Part shown: positions 37,201-49,347 of the stretch, piece by piece
Layout of the letters: each line of letters begins with the position of its first letter
Position numbering within the stretch: position 1 is the first letter of the stretch
Source: Anticarsia gemmatalis
Taxonomy: Eukaryota; Arthropoda; Insecta; Lepidoptera; Erebidae
Direction: 5' to 3'
DNA: 64,000 bases
NCBI RefSeq assembly: GCF_050436995.1
Contig: NC_134765.1
Location: forward strand, 7,343,501-7,407,500
The notes under the pieces: generated by a model
The model's input: only the letters and a program-made list of their open reading frames with translations
What the model was told of the DNA's origin: nothing
The model's database searches: none
Position numbers and translations under genes: made by a program

Positions 37201-40200
37201 TTTATTCTCATTTATTAGAAAGACAAGTCCCGCACTAAGAATTGTTCTTGTGTCGCGGACACTTTTACAAACAAACAACAGCCACAAAGTGCAACTGTTC
37301 TAGACCCGATTCAACTATTTGTGGATCGCAAAAATATTTGTTCTGTGTGGGAATCGAACCTTCGTCCTCCCGACGCATTGGTAGGGGCGTGGGCACTTAA
37401 ACCACGGCGCCACGTAGGCAGTAATTCGTAAAATAACTTATACATTTGTATTTCAGATCCCGCGAATCCTATCGATGATGAAGTAGAAAGAGCCATCCAA
37501 CTATTCCCCGAGAGACTGATAAACACTGCCATGGGAACAACACACAGCATCACTATAAGCAGTAACGTTTTCACCGAGACTGACAGCTGTCATCTCATCA
37601 CTCCAGATGGTCTGCAATACGCCTTTATCGATGGATTTGACGTTCCTGGCGTGACAATCATCAAGGGCTCAAATACGGATTGTGGAGTTACCGTACAATT
37701 GATCGACTATTCAACAATCGGCAACTGGACCCTCATAGCTCGAGGAACCAGGTTGTCTGAGCCTTTGGAAAGAAGACAGCCTTTCACCATCCGCGTGGAA
37801 GGTAATCGATTACAAGATTTAAATCTATAATAACGTACGCGTATCGGGTCACGTCCAGAGATAAGACGATTAATTCATTACAATTGTACGATAAAGTATT
37901 GTAATCTTTTATTTCAGACAACTTTGTTCTACAAAATGATATTGACATCGCCGAAGGGTCTGATCTGTACCTACACTTACGTATCAGTATTGAGGACCCT
38001 GAGACCTGTATATTGTATGGACCTGATGGTAACGAGTATGTAAATGCTGAGGTAGACACGCGTCAGTCATTGTCCTGCGGTTATATCATCAGATCTGTTG
38101 AAAGCAGTCACAATGGGCGCTGGGTTATTGAATACGGAAAGCATATTAAACACCGAGGCAGTGTTACCGTCAATGTCTTAGGTAAATAGAGCTGCACAAT
38201 GTTTTTGTCATTGCATATTAAAATACGTAATAGATATTTGAAGACAACTTTTTAATTAAAAAAGCTTAAAATCCCCTAAATTTGCAATTTGTTAGGCACT
38301 TTTTTGTGTCACATAATGATCATAGAAAAAGAGTTGTCAATTAACACCTAAAACTTCACATATAATTTTATTGTTTACCTCTTTCAACTTAACTTCGATT
38401 CATAAAATTTCTACTTATTTTTGTATTGATCTATTCAATATAAAAACATTTATTTTACACACAGATCCTATAACTATCTCCCTCAAAAACATAAACTGGC
38501 GAGCCGGTGATTCGATCGACATTTCCTTGGGACCGGAGAATGCAGTGTACTGCAAGATCGAAGATCCTCACAAGAAGACAGTGTTTGATGACTTTGGTCA
38601 GTGCAAGATTGTTCTGGACTTAGTAACTGTGGATCACAGCGGACGGTGGAAGATGTTCGTGGGTGTACCTGGCGCCGTGCGTCTTCAGGAACATGATTTT
38701 AGTGTGGATGTTATACAAATTGGTACGTAACCTTTGGTATTTTTAGTGCTTTGTGCAGTCAAGAACATCCTTGTAGTACGTTTGCTGCTATTTCTGCGGA
38801 ACCAATCACGATCACGCTATACTTATTTAAGAAAGGGGCGAATTCTTAACGGTCTCGGTAAATTAATAGCTAAGTACCTCGTTAAATTATATTTGCAAGT
38901 TATTATATTATGATTTAAGAATATTTGCAAGCGCTAGTAGTTGTCGACTAATTTTGCATAAAAAACTGAACAACGTCACTCAGCGTATTTTGCAAGGAAG
39001 GTTACCTTCAGGTGATTTTAAAAGTCAGATGCTTAGACGAAAATACCAACAGTGAAAAATCGTATTATAGTTTGATAAGTGTTTAAAATACAAACATTTT
39101 TGTTCATTCATTATTTACACGAGAAGACTAATTAAAAGTAACAGACTTTAGATTAGTTTTGTTTTCAGTTAAATAATGATTCATACATTTGTATTATAAG
39201 GTGTTTTTGTTAACATATTGAACGAAGTAAAATGAGTATTATCAAAGGATACCTTGATCTACATAGTTACCAAATCTATTGAGACTAAACTGATAAAATA
39301 TGAGTTGAACACTCATGCTACTCTGCATGTTTATTACTTTTATAAATAATAACATCAATTTAACCTACTAATATCCCACCTGGCAAGGGTCTCCTTCCGT
39401 AATGAGGGAGGGGTTAGGCCTTGACTCCACCACGCTGGCCAAGTACGGGTTGGCAGGCATGCGATGTTTTCCTTCACCGTTGGAATAAGTGATAATTTTT
39501 TCTAACAACACATAACTTCGAAAAGTCATTGTTGTGTTGCCTCGGGTTTAAACCGTCGGCGTCGACCACTCGCGTGGGAGGTGTCAATTTAATATTGATA
39601 CTACCCAGTATTACTGCTGAGTATTACTTACCTACTACTGTGTTTATTATTTTAGATGATTTTATTCAAGTATTTTACCCATCGATAGAGCTACCTTTTG
39701 TATGATAAGATGAAAATATCTAGATGATAACGGATAACACGGATTAGGGCCGCTATTGAGACGTAATCTTCAATTGTAACGGATGTTCGGGTTTTATGCG
39801 CTTTTATCAGTGCTTATGCACATTTTATAGATTGTCTCCAAGATAGGTATCAAATTCGTTAGCAAATTTATGAAGCCCTTTTAATGTATTTTTATTCTAA
39901 CTCAAACAAAAAAATATTAAACCTACACAAGAATTTGGACATATTGTATCAAAAAGATAAAGATTATCATTAAGCAATATTGACTTCGAGTGAGATAAGA
40001 ATACAACGTGTTTGTACCTTGTCTTATTAATACTTTCGATCAATACGCAGATAATTGTTCAAATCAACGTAGTAACTTATTATTCTGATATATCTATGAT
40101 ACCGTAGCGACAATGCCATGTGCTAATATGAGCTATATTTGGTTATCTATGCCTTTATTACTACTACTTTATTACTATGTTTAACGGCTCTAGTTTTGAA

Positions 40201-43200
40201 TCCAGGGGCTTTTAGCATAACATTAGATAATAATATAAAATCAAATCATCAATATTTTATACCTCTCTAATAATTACACCCTTAGCGCATGATTGTACCA
40301 CAAAATCATTTTGGTATTTCAACTATTTCATGCAAACTTAGCTAATACTGTAGTATATAGTAGCTACGATTTTTCGAATTAATCCGGGAAGGAAAACCAG
40401 CCAGTTTTATATTACTGGAAGACAAACACACGACTAAGCGACCACGAAATCACGTACCTATTACGTTCTTTCAGTAAAGATCTCTCTTGCTAACTTCCAG
40501 ACGCAAAGCCGATAGTAACTACAACGGTTGAAAGGAATGCCCCATCCGTGATGCTGACCTGCTCAGTTCCCAACTTCCACGAGGTGAACGCGTGTAAGTT
40601 CCGAGACCCTAGGGGCAACATCTTCGTCGCAGCCCATGGAGTTGGACAAGACGGCTATATGTTCAATGGATCTGTTGTCAAGTGAGTGGTTTGAAACTAT
40701 TTAAAAGAGATTCCGAGAGTCTTGTTTAATTTTCTTCCAAATGTTGTAATTCTATTAGTTATGTTTGTTCCTAATATAGACCACTCTTAATAACAAAACT
40801 CTTAATAGCGTCAAACAATCTGGACTAAGCTATAACAAGCCTCTCTGTCAAAAGGTTACAATCTAGTGTTAAAAATCAATATGAACAAGGCTAATCATTC
40901 CCTTGCTTCGTGCCACCAGAGAATATTACTTGTATTTCATCCGTAGCTGTAAGATGTTGCAATAATATTTTCTATGTCTTCGTATTCTTCGTATTCCCGT
41001 AACAACAGCAACGCTATTATCATGTGAATTACAAAAATGCCTGGTAACCTTTACCTTAACCGTGATGTCATCATTACTTTCATCCTTGCCCTGTTCTTCT
41101 TCAGCTACGAGTCAGAAGCTGAGACGTACGACTGCAGCCTCCGTCTCATCAACCCCACAGTCCAGGACCTGGGCATGTGGCGCTGCGCCATGAGCACCTC
41201 CACCGGCACTTACTACGGCTTCCTGACCGTCGTCTGCCCTCATCTCATGCAGGACCCTGAAGTTGCCGCTTCTGTTGTCACCGGTGAGTTGACTTATACG
41301 TCTGCTATGTTTGTTTTAGTTATAAAGTTCACTGACCTTTGGTTTCCAAGATTATTTCTACAAAACAAAAACGATATAGTGTTTAATCTCAAGATAATTA
41401 AGTCTACCCTACTATAGATTCTTGACTGTTGCTAAGGTTAGTTATCAACTGGCATAGGAAGTGTCGTCATCTCTCGTCATAGTAATCTATATTCGTCAGG
41501 ACACAAGTTTTTTTTTACATTTTTTTTCAGAACCACTTTTTTGTGTGATTTTAAATTGTGTTGTGTTTTAGTATTATTATAATGCCTGGTAGATTTAACA
41601 TGGTGTAAGAATAAATCCGGGTGAATCCGGTACAGGCAGATAGTATAACAAAAAATCAAATGACATACTCTTTTATGTATTTCAGAGCCAGTGCTCGAGG
41701 CAGATCGAAGAGTATTCTCATTCGAGGAAGACGAGGCCGTTACCATGAGCTGTTCTATACCGACCCAGCTGAGGTACTGCTACTTCAGGGCCAGGAATGG
41801 AACTGTCTATAACGTATTCCCCAGTAAGTACGAGCATATTCTAACATTTATTACGAACCAGCGACAACGCAGTAATAAATATACCTATAAACCAAAAAGT
41901 TTAACTTTTACTCGTAGTACGACCAAAAAAATCTCTATACTAAATGTCACATAAATTGCCGTTTGGATTAGTTCTACTACTACGCTATATGTAAAATTCA
42001 TTCAATAATCACTTATTTTGCATAACCTACATTAATTCATTTCTTTATATTTACATGCCCGTCGGATGCTGTTCTCATGCACACTGTTATTTTAAAAGAA
42101 CATCAGCAATAATATATGATCTGTACAATGTATAATTATATGGCCTTTTTCAATAATATTTGAATCCATCATCCCTTTTTTCTTTCCAGGCATGAGGTCT
42201 GAAGACTTCGAGTACGTGGGCGCAGGTCTGGATGCTGGTGACTGCGGCATCAGGTTTAGGAGTCTGTCAACCAGCGAGTCGGGACTGTGGAGCTGCCACG
42301 CCGGGTTCATTGACACCAAGACTGATGAACAACGCGCCAACTTCGATGTGGACGTCCGATGTAAGTTTTAAAAGAAATTCTGAATCTTGATACGTTCATA
42401 CTTCGAGTAGAAAATATCCTTGATTATACAAGTAAATGAACAAAACTTGTTAGAAAAATTGATCAGCACTCCAAGCGTATTCAGTGAGAACTATTTTTTC
42501 AAATTCTAAATGTCAAAGAGCGGAGATAGCCGCGGAGAGAGCAGTGATAGCCGAGTGGTATAAGTTGACACCTCCTACTCAAGTGGTCGCAGGTTCGAAC
42601 CCGAGGCAGCACACCAATGACTTTTCGAAGTTATGTGTGTATTAGAAATAATTATCACATGCTCCAACGGTGAAGGAAAACATCGTGAGGAAACCTTGCA
42701 TGCCTAAAAATTTGTTCAATACATTTATTGAGGGCATGCAAAGTCCCCAACCCGCACTTGGCCAGCGTGGTGGACTCAAGGCCTAACCCCTCCCTCATTA
42801 CGGGAGGAGACCCTTGCCCAGCAGTGGGACAGTAATGGGTTAAATTTATTTTTATTATTTATAAATGTCAAACATTACCTTTTTCTTATGTGCGGTCTCA
42901 CAAATAACTAAAATGAACAATGAATTTGAATTATTTTTTTCATGTTTTTTGTATTATAGCAAGGATGTTGGTACACCATTACTGGCATTGGTCACACCCG
43001 ATGCTGATCGTTGAAGCAGTGGTCTACGAACCAGACACCATCGACTACTGCAGATTCGTCAGAATCGACGGACAAGGTGCGTTCTGTTTAATAATGTCGT
43101 CCTGGCCAAATTTGGCTACGGGCGGCGGCCAGTTTCATTGAAACCAGCCAATTGTGCAGGACTTTGTTTACAGAGGCTAAGTGGGTGCACAATACGCAGG

Positions 43201-44270
43201 TTTACTCCCTTTACTCACTCTAATAACTATCTAAGAAAATAAAAAAATCTTTTTGAGTTTTAAAATCATTCGTTATGTTTTGATTAATTGACTTATATGT
43301 GATTCAAAAACTTATTTTATTAATTTCGGGTCAGATAAACGGAAGGCATCATATTTAATATGGCCTGCATTGTGCCTCATAAAGTTTATTCATTACTGTC
43401 ATTATTACTCATTATACAGATCTCCTTTATTTTTTTTCACGACGATTAATGTAAAGACAAACGTACTTTATATTGAAAAAGTGTCTATTTCTGTTTACCA
43501 GGATTCACATCCGACAACCTGCCACCAGGCTACGAGCTCGAACCGTCACTGCACAAGGGCCACTGCGTCCTGTACATCAGGGACCCCACCATCCTGGACC
43601 TGCACCCATGGACCATCGCCGTACAGATCTCTGGCATGAACGGAGAGATCTCCAAGACCACCACTAATAACCTTCTGACTGTGCCCATGAGAACTAATAG
43701 TGAGTAGAGTTGTAAATTTTAATAAATTAATAATTATTTTCGGGACAACTCACACACGGTGTTCTGATTCCAAACTTAGCAGAGATTGTACTATGGTATC
43801 CACATAACTGATAGACATACTTATATACTTCTAAATACATACTTATGTAGATTAATTAACAACCAGGCTCAGAACAAATACTCGCACTCATGACACATGA
43901 TATATACGATTTTGGTTGTGCGCAATTCTGCATCCCCAAGAATGACTTGCCCTGAATGTGCACGGAAATGAACTGTTAGGCTAATCCTACGTGTGCTCCT
44001 TAGTAACATATTGATAACAATTAAAATCACAAATACCGAGTTAAATTCATGTGCATTCATTTCATTTCAGTTTACGGCGAGATCTTGTTCTGGCTGTTAA
44101 TCGTCATCATCTGCATGATCCCTCTGATGGCGGCGTCTGCCCTCATTCCGAAGAAGAATAGGGAATGGACGTACCGCAGAGCCAGTCGAGTGAGGACCAG
44201 CTTCAGGAACTCATGGAACAATACCTTCCATAAGAAACCTGCGCCAGTGCCTCAGACAGAAGGCGTTTAA
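31225..44270 (+). CDS. type I membrane protein with about ten Ig-like modules
   Basis: Fifteen exons: 31225-31267, 34873-35187, 35413-35814, 36072-36407, 36821-37165, 37457-37801, 37918-38181, 38465-38722, 40501-40681, 41105-41283, 41686-41823, 42190-42360, 42960-43076, 43502-43699, 44071-44270. They join in frame to 3492 bases (1163 residues) with GT-AG introns. A signal peptide (MRTCFGLALAILITATA) is followed by Ig-like modules: seven each on one exon (exons 2-8), then three each split over two exons (9/10, 11/12, 13/14). One transmembrane helix (about residues 1101-1123) and a basic tail of about 40 residues end it. Each module has a Cys before a P-x-G turn, a second Cys in an x-C-x-[IVL]-x pattern, and then G-x-W about ten residues on. 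Modules 9/10 and 11/12 keep two extra cysteines. Exon 3 adds a Thr/Glu linker. I do not recognise an orthologue; a cell-surface recognition or adhesion role is inference. Candidate AATAAA signals are at 44908 and 45208. Confidence 0.88.
32604..33551. mobile_element. TTAA-flanked MITE carrying a nested hAT MITE
   Basis: Inverted termini GGCTGGTTTTATA (32608) and its complement (ending 33547) bound a 940-bp block; inner sequence such as CTACGCG also pairs. The left flank is TTAA and the right flank TTAG, so a piggyBac-like TTAA duplication with one substitution is likely. Removing the inner hAT insertion leaves about 237 bp. It lies in intron 1 of the large Ig-like gene. Confidence 0.6.
32719..33429. 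mobile_element. 695-bp hAT-type MITE, nested
   Basis: The element at 32727-33421 begins CAGTGTTGGG and ends CCCAACACTG, a perfect 10-bp inverted repeat of hAT type. It has perfect 8-bp target duplications GTAAACGC at 32719-32726 and 33422-33429. The inside is AT-rich and built from many variants of ATTAGTCATGA. It has no transposase. Confidence 0.88.
35443..35502 (+). repeat. in-frame Thr/Glu linker repeat
   Basis: Within exon 3 of the large Ig-like gene, a 15-base unit encoding roughly G-T-T-T-E is repeated about three times (STEGTTTEGTTTEETTTES). The segment is Thr-rich, likely O-glycosylated and extended, and is followed by an acidic stretch. It separates module 1 from module 2. Confidence 0.75.
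37217..37420 (-). repeat. tRNA-derived SINE (family B) in intron 5
   Basis: On the minus strand it starts near 37420 with box A TGGCGCCGTGG, then box B GGTTCGATTCC, and ends with AGTGCGGGACTTGTCTTTCT. A related copy lies at 54454-54630. It sits in an intron of the large Ig-like gene, in antisense orientation. Confidence 0.75.
39374..39587 (-). repeat. SINE (family C), minus copy in intron 8
   Basis: It is the reverse complement of the 42541-42841 element: shared blocks include CGAAAAGTCATTG, GTGAAGGAAAACATCG and the tail with TCCCTCATTACGG, here with substitutions. Box B has decayed (GGTTTAAACCC on the minus-strand reading). Confidence 0.7.
42541..42841 (+). repeat. tRNA-derived SINE (family C), near full length, in intron 12
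   Basis: Box A TAGCCGAGTGG and box B GGTTCGAACCC lie near the start. The body contains GACTTTTCGAAGTTATGTG and GTGAAGGAAAACATCGTGAG, and the 3' end shares GCCCAGCAGTGGGACAGTAA with LINE tails. Relics of the 3' half occur at about 29985-30095 and 46330-46395. Confidence 0.82.
43095..43215 (+). repeat. partial copy of a recurring dispersed repeat
   Basis: The sequence CCTGGCCAAATTTGGCTACGG through GTTTACTCCCTTTACTCACTC parallels 49925-50050 (TTTGGCTACGG, CAGGTCTTTGTTTATAG, CTCTATTCCTTCACTC) and about 21760-21860. It is in intron 13 of the large Ig-like gene. The class is unknown to me. Confidence 0.5.
43742..43900 (-). repeat. SINE (family A) body without tRNA head, intron 14
   Basis: It matches the body of 14657-14909 (ACAACTCACACACGG, TTCTAAATACATACTTAT, CCAGGCTCAGAACAAATACTC) but stops before the box A/B head, so it is a 5'-truncated copy on the minus strand. 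Confidence 0.75.
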
Positions 44271-44279
44271 TACCATATA

Positions 44280-44415
44280 GAGCAATTTTCTACTATCGAC
44301 AACTATAAAGAACTTTTGTATGAAAATTCCAAACAGCGCCCCTAGTGTATTCTAAAAGAACCATTTTAAGGAGTTTTATATGTCAAACTTTCGCTACTCG
44401 ATAGTACCTAAAATT
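44280..44415. mobile_element. GCCCGATTCTCTAC-family MITE in the 3' UTR
   Basis: It begins GAGCAATTTTCTACTATCGAC and keeps the internal blocks CAGCGCCCCTAG and TATGTCAAAC of its family. It starts 10 bases after the stop codon of the large Ig-like gene, so it probably forms the first part of that gene's 3' UTR. Confidence 0.5.
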
Positions 44416-45304
44416 TAATGTTATGATATACTATTTGCAGTACAAAAAAATGGTGCTAGAAATAATTAAATGTGATTTTTTCAGGGAACAAATTATTGTT
44501 TTATTATATTAGTACAAAATGTATAAATGTATTTTTTATCTATGATTATATCATTTTATATTTATCTACAGTTTTTATTACGAGTATTATATTATCTGTT
44601 ACCTATATTTAAACAGCTGTATACTTACATATTTGGATATAATTTATCGTCAGGCAGATTGTAAATACCTGCAACTTACTAATTAACTTTACATAAGATC
44701 CCATTAGTTATACAGTTTTTTGTCTTTTTTACTCGTATTTTTTTCCATACCCTGTTTGAGTGTCCCACTGCTGGGCAAAGACCTCCCCTCTTCCTTTCCT
44801 TTATTCGTATACAGTTTCAAAATTGTTTGAAAATGATTAAACCTTGCATATCTAATCAGAGTATCAGAGCTTCCACGACGTTTATTTATAAGACAAATGA
44901 CATCAGGAATAAAATAATAAACCATTATATAGCAATGCAAAGATATGGCCGGAATAATTTTGAATGCGATTTTAAATGATTACAGGATTATGCAAAATAT
45001 TATATAAATAATATATTTCTATAATAAAAATATATTTCGTATTTAATGGTGGCGGACGACAAAATAGTATTAAAGTTTGTATTTTCAAAGGCTAGTGACT
45101 ACTTTAATTCAATGTTGCTATACAATAGTTAAATATACACTATACTTATACTTACAATTATTAATTATATAATATATCCCAACCGATTTTGTTATTTTTG
45201 ATACTTAAATAAAATTATTTTGAAATATTTTTTAGTGCTGCATTTTTTTCCCTATCGTCCTCAAATAAAAATCTGTACCATTTTGCATATGCATAAATAT
45301 CACT

Positions 45305-45553
45305 GGACAACTCACACACGGTCATTCGATTCCAAACTAAGCAGAGCTTGTACTATGGTAAGTAATCAAATAACTGATAAACATACTTACATACTTCTAA
45401 ATACATACTTATATAAGAATATTAACAACCAGGCTTAGAACAAATACTCGTGCTCATCACACAAAGATTTTCCCCGGGTGGGTTTCGAACCCATCACACG
45501 TGGCGCTACTGTTATTGCGGTGAGGTGACCACTTTAACCACTGCGCTAAACGT
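45305..45553 (-). repeat. tRNA-derived SINE (family A), near full length
   Basis: On the minus strand box A is TAGCGCAGTGG and box B GGTTCGAAACC (one mismatch to consensus). The body matches 14657-14909 throughout. It lies between the large Ig-like gene and the serine protease homolog. Confidence 0.82.
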
Positions 45554-45816
45554 CGTCTTTTAAGTAAGAGTAGAAAAGTAAGATGGTGTTAAAAGCTACC
45601 ATAAACAATACCTATGTACCGTTTTTTGTAGAAAATTAGATTATCACCCAATTATTTATATGCCTCTTAATTATCTGTCCAAGGCTAACCAATTACCTAT
45701 TAATTTATCAACAAATTAAAGATAATATCGATAATTTGGATATCAAATTGTTATCAACATTTTTTTAGTTTTAGTAGTTGATTAGTGAGGAGGTGATACA
45801 TCAGAGTTTATAAAAA

Positions 45817-48800
45817 ATGTTGAAAATGAAGCTCTCAATTATATTTTTAGTTTATTTCTTCGTTAATATCAAAGGTTAGTAGACTATTTTAATATTTTTG
45901 GGTACGAATTATATTGGTAAAAGAAAAATTAAACTTCATTTTAGCCAGTCACATTTGTCGAGAGATTGCAACATAAATTGAAAAGTAGGTTTTATCAAAT
46001 GATTACTCATAGGTACTACTCTATGTATATCGTGTCTAGGTCTAATAAAATTCAGGAAACAGGAATGTTAAATGATAAAATCATGCAACTTTAACACGAT
46101 GATATTGAACATCAATGTTATCAAAAAGTATCTATGTTGACTCACAATCACTAGTAATTTTTACGTTCTTCTCAAACGATGTATGTAAACGATGTAATCA
46201 ACCCTTTCATCGAATTTAGGAAGGTCTATGCTATCAATCAAACCCAGTTTTCGCTCGCGGATTATTAAATTGATAATGCAAGGATACGTATTTTAACAAA
46301 CTCAAAAAAACACCATCAATGTTTAGGAAAACCCTTAAATAAGGCACTTAACCCCTCTCTCATTTCGGGAGGAAGCCAGAAGCGGGACGGGAGTTATAAA
46401 AAAAGAAATTTGACCTTATTGAAATCTAAATCAACCAAGTAAAACAACATTACAGAGATATTTAATTCTTCGACAGATGCTTGAAATATTTCAAAAAGAC
46501 AATTACTACTATAGTTTTCTCTGATAAATCTTTATCGACAATTTTTCAGGTCAAAGAATAGCCGGCGGTGCGACCACGACGATCAGTCAGTATCCTTTCG
46601 CGGCCTCTCTCGTGACTAACGGAGGAGTGACTACTGCCGAGTATGCTCATGGCTGTGGAGGCTCTATCCTTACAACCAACGCCATACTGTCTGCTGCCTC
46701 CTGCTTCTTTACTAATGGAGTGTAAGTGTCATAAACAAGGTATTGGACAGGTGAAAGGTTAAGGAAAAATTAGAATCACTGTAGTATAATTTGAGATTTC
46801 CCAATAATTTGATAAAAAATATTAAAACAAAGTTGCGACTGTGACGCAGAGGTGCTGGGTTCAATTCACGGGTCTGATAAATTGCTATTGGTATTTTCTA
46901 ATTAAGATTCGAACATTTTTAAATAAATGCTCGGAGTCGGGGCCGGTGAATAGCAATAAGCTCGCCCCTTTAAACTAACGTTATAAATGGCAAAACGTGG
47001 ATGTATTTCATACTCCTCTGCCTACACTTTCGGGTATAACAAGCGTATAATATAATTATTGTCTTGTATTTGATAATTTGTGCACTCGCATCTACAACTT
47101 CTTACCTAAGGCTAAGACAAATAAATACGAAACCGTAAATAGAATTATGTATTGGATACAGTCGTGACATTTCAACAAAGAACACAAGTCATATTTGTGT
47201 CGTTTTGAAGGAAATTTACCTATGTTTAGCACAAACACACGTTCCGTACATTAAAAGAACAATTAACGACATAGTTTAGAATGAAAACTGATATTTTATT
47301 TGTTTCGTAGATATACCTAACTGGTAGGTAAAAAGTCACTACCCTGCCTTGAACAACGTGCTATGCTAATTTTGAGGAGTACCCCTCGTCAGCCTAGCCT
47401 GAATACTAACATTTTACATGGAGCGATTACCTATCGGATCTCCGCAACCCAGTTACCTGGGAACGCGATAGCCCTTGCAGGAGTTCTCCTAAAATAGCCA
47501 CTGTATAGCCTTAATTTCTTCAGAGCTGAATTACTCACTATAATACGCAATTTTACAACGGTTAAAAGAAAAGTACAATTTTAAAGCAACCTATTCTTCC
47601 ACAGAGCGAACCAAGTGTCATGGTGGCGTGCAAGAGTGGGTTCGTCGAGCTCTCGCCAGGGTGGCACCATCCACATGGTGAACCGCATCACCACCCACCC
47701 TGACTTCTCCACCACCACCAGGGCCAACGACATCGCAGTGATAAGAACTACCACGAATATTAACTTGCTGCCCGGTGTCGCTCAAGCTGCCAGGATTGCG
47801 GGCGGCGCGTATACCTTTGACACTAATCAGAGGATTATAGCGATTGGATGGGGTGCTGTTTCTGTAAGTCTAGTGTAAAGTTTAGGGTTTGAAAATTTGA
47901 GTAGACATATTTTGTTATATGTTTGGTAGAAAAGATAGTTCAACTTCGATCGAATACTAATTTCCTTTCTATTTTCATTAAACTAAAAAAATCTGAAATA
48001 CTTATGTTAATAACAAATAGGCTTCAAGCTACAGTCTTTGGCCAGTTAGAAAGGAAATACTAATAAAAAAACTATGGAAGTATAGTGACGAAAAAATAAA
48101 TGCCTTAAGCAGATCAAGTTCCTTCCTTCTCCCAAAATAAACAAACTCAAAATCTTAATTGCATCTCATCATCATTAATTCATTAAACGTTTAATCCTTT
48201 AACATAAACTTGAGGATATGCTTACCCTGACTAACCTTTTCAAAAGCAACCAGCTAATCTCAAGTGATGTAATATTCCAGTCTCAAACAGAGGGTCCCTC
48301 AGAGGAGCTGCGCCACGTGCAGGTGTGGACCATCAACCAGCAGACGTGCGCGAACAGATACAACGCTCTAGGGTTCACCGTCACCGCCAACATGGTCTGC
48401 GTTGGATGGCTCGACGTTGGAGTACGAGGACAGTGCCCCGTATGTTGAAGATACTATAAAGAGTCTGATATAGATATAACCAAAAAAGCAGTTAAGATAG
48501 AGGGTAGAATTTACATTCCTGCTTTCTCGAGAAGATTGAAATGATAGGATTTATAGCATCTTCTTCTTGGTGTTCTATGTGGTGCTATGGGTCGTAACAT
48601 GAGAAAAAATAAAATGTGTTTTGGAGTTGGGATGTGAACGTGTAAACTCATAAAACTTGCTTCTCGTGAATAGTAAAACAGAATACAGAAAGGCAGAAAG
48701 ATTGTCCTCTCATTAAGCAATATAGAAGGTTTACTATCGTAAAATGTTCTTCTTTAAAGCGGTTCCCTTTTTCCAGGGTGATGCCGGCAGTCCTATCTTG

Positions 48801-48926
48801 GACGACAGCGGCGCCATAGTTGGCGTGTTCTCATGGGCCGAGGGTTGTGCCAACAGCTGGTTCCCAGACATCAACACGCGTATTGCTCCCTACACGAGCT
48901 GGATCGTTGGCGCTGCTACCGCCTAA
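45817..48926 (+). CDS. secreted serine protease homolog, catalytically dead
   Basis: Five exons: 45817-45874, 46550-46721, 47605-47863, 48281-48439, 48777-48926. They give 798 bases, 265 residues. The chain starts with a signal peptide (MLKMKLSIIFLVYFFVNIKG), a three-residue propeptide and an activation-type site R22-IAGG (RIVGG in active enzymes), then a trypsin-fold S1A domain to the C-terminus. The fold cysteines are kept (HGC/ASC, QTC/MVC, GQC/EGC pairs). The catalytic His is Ser70 (LSAASC instead of LSAAHC), Asp119 is present (NDIAVIR), and the catalytic Ser is Ala219 (GDAGSP instead of GDSGGP). It therefore cannot hydrolyse peptides. Residue 189 by chymotrypsin numbering is Gly. Active relatives are lepidopteran chymotrypsin- or elastase-like midgut enzymes; dead homologs often act as cofactors or binding proteins. 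A polyadenylation signal AATAAA is at 49342-49347. Confidence 0.9.
46834..47055 (+). repeat. decayed SINE (family D) in intron 2
   Basis: A box B-like GGTTCAATTCA follows GACGCAGAGGTGCTG, and the 3' part ends in ACACTTTCGGGTATAACAAGC, like the tail at 10850-10880 and the end of 12173-12485. It lies in intron 2 of the serine protease homolog. Confidence 0.5.
47370..47480. repeat. dispersed repeat fragment
   Basis: The phrases ACTAACATTTTACATGGAGCGA and CAACCCAGTTACCTGGG belong to a repeat often seen in lepidopteran DNA. Its upstream portion appears at 36478-36560 (AACTATGTTGGAGTCGGCTT, CCAGTATTTTACATG). It is intronic here. Confidence 0.5.
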
Positions 48927-49341
48927 CTTATGAGAGGAAAACAACATTTAAACTTCAGAAAACCAACGATGAAGTAGACCTAAAATAGTATTGTTCTTAT
49001 TCCAGTATAATAGCCAATTGTAATTTCTGTTTTATTGATATTATTATAATAGATAAAAATGTATGTTACGCAATATTGTCCCACTGCTGGACAAGGGTCT
49101 CCTCCTGGAATGAGGGAGGAGTTGGGGTTAGAGTGCACATATAATGTATAAGAATTAATTGAGCACAATTTTATTTTAATTTAATTGCGCAAGGTTGGAC
49201 ATTTATTTGTTGCTTGCATTGTACCTATGCTATGAAGAACAAATTCGTGATAATTAACTGGAATAACAGGTCGTTACATTGAATGAAATAATTAACTAAT
49301 AAGTTGTAAATGTTCAGCGTACTCTTTGTAACTTTCTTTGT

Positions 49342-49347
49342 AATAAA
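49342..49347 (+). terminator. polyadenylation signal AATAAA
   Basis: The hexamer lies about 415 bases past the stop of the serine protease homolog, followed by a T/GT-rich stretch (GCTGTTTTTTATTGC). It is the best visible 3' end signal for that gene. Confidence 0.5.
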
